NCBI RefSeq assembly: GCF_003293845.1
Contig: NZ_QLST01000007.1
Coordinates: forward strand, 62,001-126,000
Reading direction: 5' to 3'
Length of the DNA: 64,000 nt
From: Flavobacterium tibetense
GTDB taxonomy: Bacteria; Bacteroidota; Bacteroidia; Flavobacteriales; Flavobacteriaceae
The position numbers and the translations under genes were made by a program. The notes under the pieces were generated by a model, which saw only the letters and a program-made list of their open reading frames with translations, did not search any database and was not told the DNA's origin. Shown piece by piece: positions 61,086 to 64,000 of the stretch; the stretch's first letter is position 1; each line of letters starts with the position of its first letter.

Positions 61086-61973
61086 ATGCAAAAGATTATC
61101 ATTACTTTTTCTTTGTTTGTAGCGTCTGTTTTAAGTGCTCAAAATTTCCAAGGAATGGCTGTTTATGAGTCTAAAACTAGTACTTCCGACATGGCTTCAA
61201 ATTTCAGAGGCAATAGAGAAATTACTCCTGAAATGCAAAAGACCATTGAAGAGCGTATGAAGGCTATGTTTGAAAAAACGTTCATCTTAACGTTTGATAG
61301 AAATGCTTCAACTTACACGGAAGAAGAGAAAATTGAGTCGCCAGGACAACAAGGTGGATTTCGTTTCATGTCATCGATGATGGGCGGCGGTGGAACGCAT
61401 TATAAAAACGTAAAAGACAAATTATTTTTGGTAGATAAAGAATTTGCAGGAAAGGAATTTTTGATTCAAGATTCTTTACCAAAGTTAGATTGGAAATTGT
61501 CTGGAGAATCTAAGCAAATTGGAAATTATACTTGTTTTAAAGCTACTGCTGTTCGACCAGTAAGTCAATCGGATTTTAGAAATTACCGCGCTAAAAAACA
61601 AGAGGAAGACAAGAAAGAAGAAGGTGACCAAAAGAAAGAAGAAAAAGCTGCAGGTAACACGAACTTCATGGACCAATGGGAAATGCCAAAAGAAATTGAA
61701 GTTGTGGCTTGGTACACGCCAGACATTCCAATTAGTCAAGGTCCAGAAAATTACTGGGGTTTACCAGGTTTAATTTTGGAAGTTAGTGACGGAAAAACGG
61801 TTATTTTATGTTCTAAAATCGTAATGAATCCGAAGGAAAAGAAAGAAATTAAAGCGCCGAAAAAAGGTAAAATAGTTTCGCAACAAGAATACGATAAAAT
61901 TGTAGCTGAAAAGATGGAAGAGTGGAGAGAAATGGGTAGACAAGGCGGTGGCGGCTTCAGAATGGGTCGTTAA
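61086..61973 (+). CDS. GLPGLI family protein
   Basis: 295 residues: signal peptide about 1-18 (VLSAQ), a beta-rich domain of the GLPGLI family with the name-giving motif YWGLPGLILEVSDGKTVI at about residue 220, and a charged insert of Lys/Glu repeats (about 165-190; KKQEEDKKEEGDQKKEEK). The C terminus is Gly/Arg-rich (GRQGGGGFRMGR). The family is confined to Bacteroidota and has no known biochemical role; members often precede an outer-membrane barrel gene. Here the barrel gene starts 40 bases later on the same strand, so the pair forms a probable operon. Confidence 0.9.
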   Translation: MQKIIITFSLFVASVLSAQNFQGMAVYESKTSTSDMASNFRGNREITPEMQKTIEERMKAMFEKTFILTFDRNASTYTEEEKIESPGQQGGFRFMSSMMGGGGTHYKNVKDKLFLVDKEFAGKEFLIQDSLPKLDWKLSGESKQIGNYTCFKATAVRPVSQSDFRNYRAKKQEEDKKEEGDQKKEEKAAGNTNFMDQWEMPKEIEVVAWYTPDIPISQGPENYWGLPGLILEVSDGKTVILCSKIVMNPKEKKEIKAPKKGKIVSQQEYDKIVAEKMEEWREMGRQGGGGFRMGR

Positions 61974-62013
61974 TTGTTTGTTTGCTAAAATTTTAATTTC
62001 ACTTTAACATATC

Positions 62014-64000
62014 ATGATAAAAAAACTATTTGTTGTCTTATTATTGGCATCATCATACTTTGCAACAGCACAAAATATTAGATTAGAAGGAATTGTTCAG
62101 GATACCATTGGTAATCCACTAGAAATGGCAAATGTTATGGTTATCAACCAAGAAACCAAAGCCATGGATGGTTATGCCATTTCAAACGAACAAGGAAAAT
62201 TCCAAATCAGCTTAAAAGCCAATTCCACTTACCAAATCAAAGTGAGTTTCTTGGGTTATCAGCCATTAAATATTGAATTGATCACTGGAACTGAAAACAT
62301 CAGAAAAGTGTTAGCACTAAAAGAAGGCGGTATGATGCTTGATGGCGTTGAGGTAGTACAAGAAATGCCTGTTACGATTAGTGGCGATACCATTATTTAC
62401 AACGCAGATTCTTTTAAGACAGGAACCGAACAAAAATTAGAAGATATTCTTAAAAAATTACCCGGAGTTCAAGTGAATGAAGATGGTGAAATTGAAGTTG
62501 AAGGAAAAAGAGTAACTCAATTATTAGTAGAAGGAAAGAAGTTTTTTGAAGGCGATACTAAAATTGGTTCTAAAAATATTCCTTCAGATGCAGTTGATAA
62601 AGTGCAAGTTTTAAGAAATTTCAACGAAGTTTCTCAGTTAAAAGGATTAGAGAATAACGAAGAAAATATTGCAATTAATATCAAACTAAAAAAAGGAAAA
62701 GATAAATTTTGGTTTGGTGATGTTTTGGTAGGTGGCGGCCCAGACGAACGCTTCGTAATCAATCCCAAAATATTCTATTACAGTCCAAAAACTACGGTTA
62801 ATGTAATTGCTAATTTTAACAACATTGGCGAAGTGCCATTTTCTATTCGTGATTTTTTCCGATTAACTGGTGGCGCTAGAAATACCATTGCAAGAAGCGG
62901 AACAAATATTGGAATTTCTTCTAATAGCTTAGGGATTTCAACTACACAAAATAACCGAGCCTTGGAAATTGATAGTAAATTTGGTGCGGTAAATTTAACA
63001 AATGAAATTACAAAAAAATGGAATGTTAGTGGGTTTGGTGTAATTTCTTCCAATAAAACAATCACAAATACTAATTCCAATTTTGGTATTTTTCAACCGA
63101 ACTCTTCAGAATTACAAGTTATTGAAGAACGAACAGATGTTTCTAATTTAAGAGATAATTTAGCTGTATTTAAATTCGGTTCTAAATACAAGAAAAACGC
63201 TGATTTCCAATTGGATTATGATGCAACGGTTCGTCGTTCTAATCAAACGGAAGATAATATCGTAAATACACAATCTACTATTTTTACACAATCTGGAGAC
63301 ATTGATAGAACAAATAACATTATTTCTTTTAAAGAACAAGATCCAGTTGCTTTTCAACAAAGTTTGAATATGTTTTGGACGAAAGACACAAAAAATACAT
63401 TTGTTTTGGAAGTCCAACATTTATACCAAGATGAAGATCCATTTTATAATCCTAGTTTGTTAGAAGATCCCTTTCCAGGAATCGGATTTCAATCAGGACA
63501 AAGTCGCTACGATATTCGTCAAGAACGTTTCGTAAAAACCAATAAAGTAGATGCAAAAGCAGATTATTATTATACGATTAATAATAAAAGTATCTTAAAC
63601 GTAACTTTAGGAAATACCAATTCATATCAAACCTATAATTCATCAATTTTTCAATTATTAGACAACGGAACTTTATACCAATTACCAGATAATGGTGATT
63701 TAATTTTTGATAACGATGTACAATACGGCTTCAATGACGCTTATTTAGGAGTGCATTACAAATTTACAGTTGGTAAAAAATTAACTTTTAATCCTGGTTT
63801 GAATTTTCACCAATTCAATATTTATAACGACCAATTGAATTCTAGAGTTCGCGATGATTTCTTCCGAATTTTACCTGATGTTTTTGCACAATGGCAAATT
63901 AAGAAGACCGAATCGTTAACGTATAATTACCGAATGAGTAACTTTTTTAACGATGTAAATACATTGGTAGAAGGTTTTACTTTAAATAATTTTAACTCGT
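62014..64000 (+). CDS. TonB-dependent-receptor-like outer membrane beta-barrel protein, 5' part
   Basis: The frame opens with ATG 62014 (MIKKLFVVLLLASSYFATAQ, signal peptide) and runs without a stop to the end of the window (662 codons, truncated). A CarboxypepD_reg-like domain (GIVQDTIGNPLEMANVMVIN) is followed by a plug-like region (DGVEVVQEMPVTISGDTIIYNADSF, LEDILKKLPGVQVNEDGEIEVEG, QLLVEGKKFFEGD, AVDKVQVLRNFNEV) and the start of a large barrel. The GDTIIYNADSFK and KLPGV features place it in the outer-membrane beta-barrel family (PF14905 type), often paired with GLPGLI proteins as here. Ligand unknown. Confidence 0.88.
   Translation, partial: MIKKLFVVLLLASSYFATAQNIRLEGIVQDTIGNPLEMANVMVINQETKAMDGYAISNEQGKFQISLKANSTYQIKVSFLGYQPLNIELITGTENIRKVLALKEGGMMLDGVEVVQEMPVTISGDTIIYNADSFKTGTEQKLEDILKKLPGVQVNEDGEIEVEGKRVTQLLVEGKKFFEGDTKIGSKNIPSDAVDKVQVLRNFNEVSQLKGLENNEENIAINIKLKKGKDKFWFGDVLVGGGPDERFVINPKIFYYSPKTTVNVIANFNNIGEVPFSIRDFFRLTGGARNTIARSGTNIGISSNSLGISTTQNNRALEIDSKFGAVNLTNEITKKWNVSGFGVISSNKTITNTNSNFGIFQPNSSELQVIEERTDVSNLRDNLAVFKFGSKYKKNADFQLDYDATVRRSNQTEDNIVNTQSTIFTQSGDIDRTNNIISFKEQDPVAFQQSLNMFWTKDTKNTFVLEVQHLYQDEDPFYNPSLLEDPFPGIGFQSGQSRYDIRQERFVKTNKVDAKADYYYTINNKSILNVTLGNTNSYQTYNSSIFQLLDNGTLYQLPDNGDLIFDNDVQYGFNDAYLGVHYKFTVGKKLTFNPGLNFHQFNIYNDQLNSRVRDDFFRILPDVFAQWQIKKTESLTYNYRMSNFFNDVNTLVEGFTLNNFNS

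Overview
This window is a chromosomal segment from a member of the Flavobacteriaceae (Bacteroidota), most likely Flavobacterium or a close relative. The evidence is AT-rich DNA, promoters of the Bacteroidota type (TAnnTTTG at -7, TTG about 17-23 bases upstream), several proteins with type IX secretion (T9SS) C-terminal sorting domains, a PorT homologue, a TamL-type lipoprotein, a GLPGLI protein, TonB-dependent receptors with carboxypeptidase-like N-terminal domains, and menaquinone rather than ubiquinone context. No rRNA, tRNA, CRISPR array, prophage or insertion sequence was recognised.

Layout. 1-2.5 kb: 3' end of a tail-specific protease, a coiled-coil secreted protein and a lipoprotein nuclease. 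2.5-8 kb: the rod-shape operon mreB-mreC-mreD-mrdA-rodA on the minus strand. 8-21 kb: core metabolism and envelope genes (purH, MacB-like permease, TonB-dependent receptor, accD, fbaA, tamL, an rRNA/tRNA methyltransferase, ubiE-porT, folA). 21-38 kb: a cluster of five secreted T9SS cargo proteins, including two giants of 1680 and 1736 residues. Four of the five share a long uncharacterised module in front of the sorting domain, and two have almost identical 3' ends. 38-44.3 kb: a minus-strand run with a spermidine-synthase-like methyltransferase, a TonB-C-domain protein, thyA, a nucleoside transporter with an extra N-terminal domain, a bifunctional nuclease and etfA/etfB. 44.6-49.6 kb: a secreted GldM-C-like protein, pdhB, a DUF5686-type outer membrane protein and ppa. 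49.7-52.3 kb: a membrane pyrophosphatase with an unusual Cys/His-rich C-terminal tail. 52.3-59 kb: a four-gene set (GH20 hexosaminidase, glycosylasparaginase, CutC, GH2 beta-mannosidase) that looks like a pathway for degrading Asn-linked glycans. 59-64 kb: a small secreted protein, a deoxynucleoside kinase operon, and a GLPGLI/outer-membrane-barrel pair cut by the window end.

How they work together: the MreBCD/PBP2/RodA operon drives lateral wall synthesis. PorT belongs to the T9SS machine that would export the cargo cluster. The glycan genes would process host or detrital glycoproteins down to GlcNAc and Asp. The nucleoside transporter, thymidylate synthase, folA and the deoxynucleoside kinase cover pyrimidine salvage and dTMP supply. 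Etf and pyruvate dehydrogenase feed central metabolism, and the two pyrophosphatases remove PPi. Several intergenic spacers carry short palindromic or tandem repeats that look like dispersed genomic repeats.
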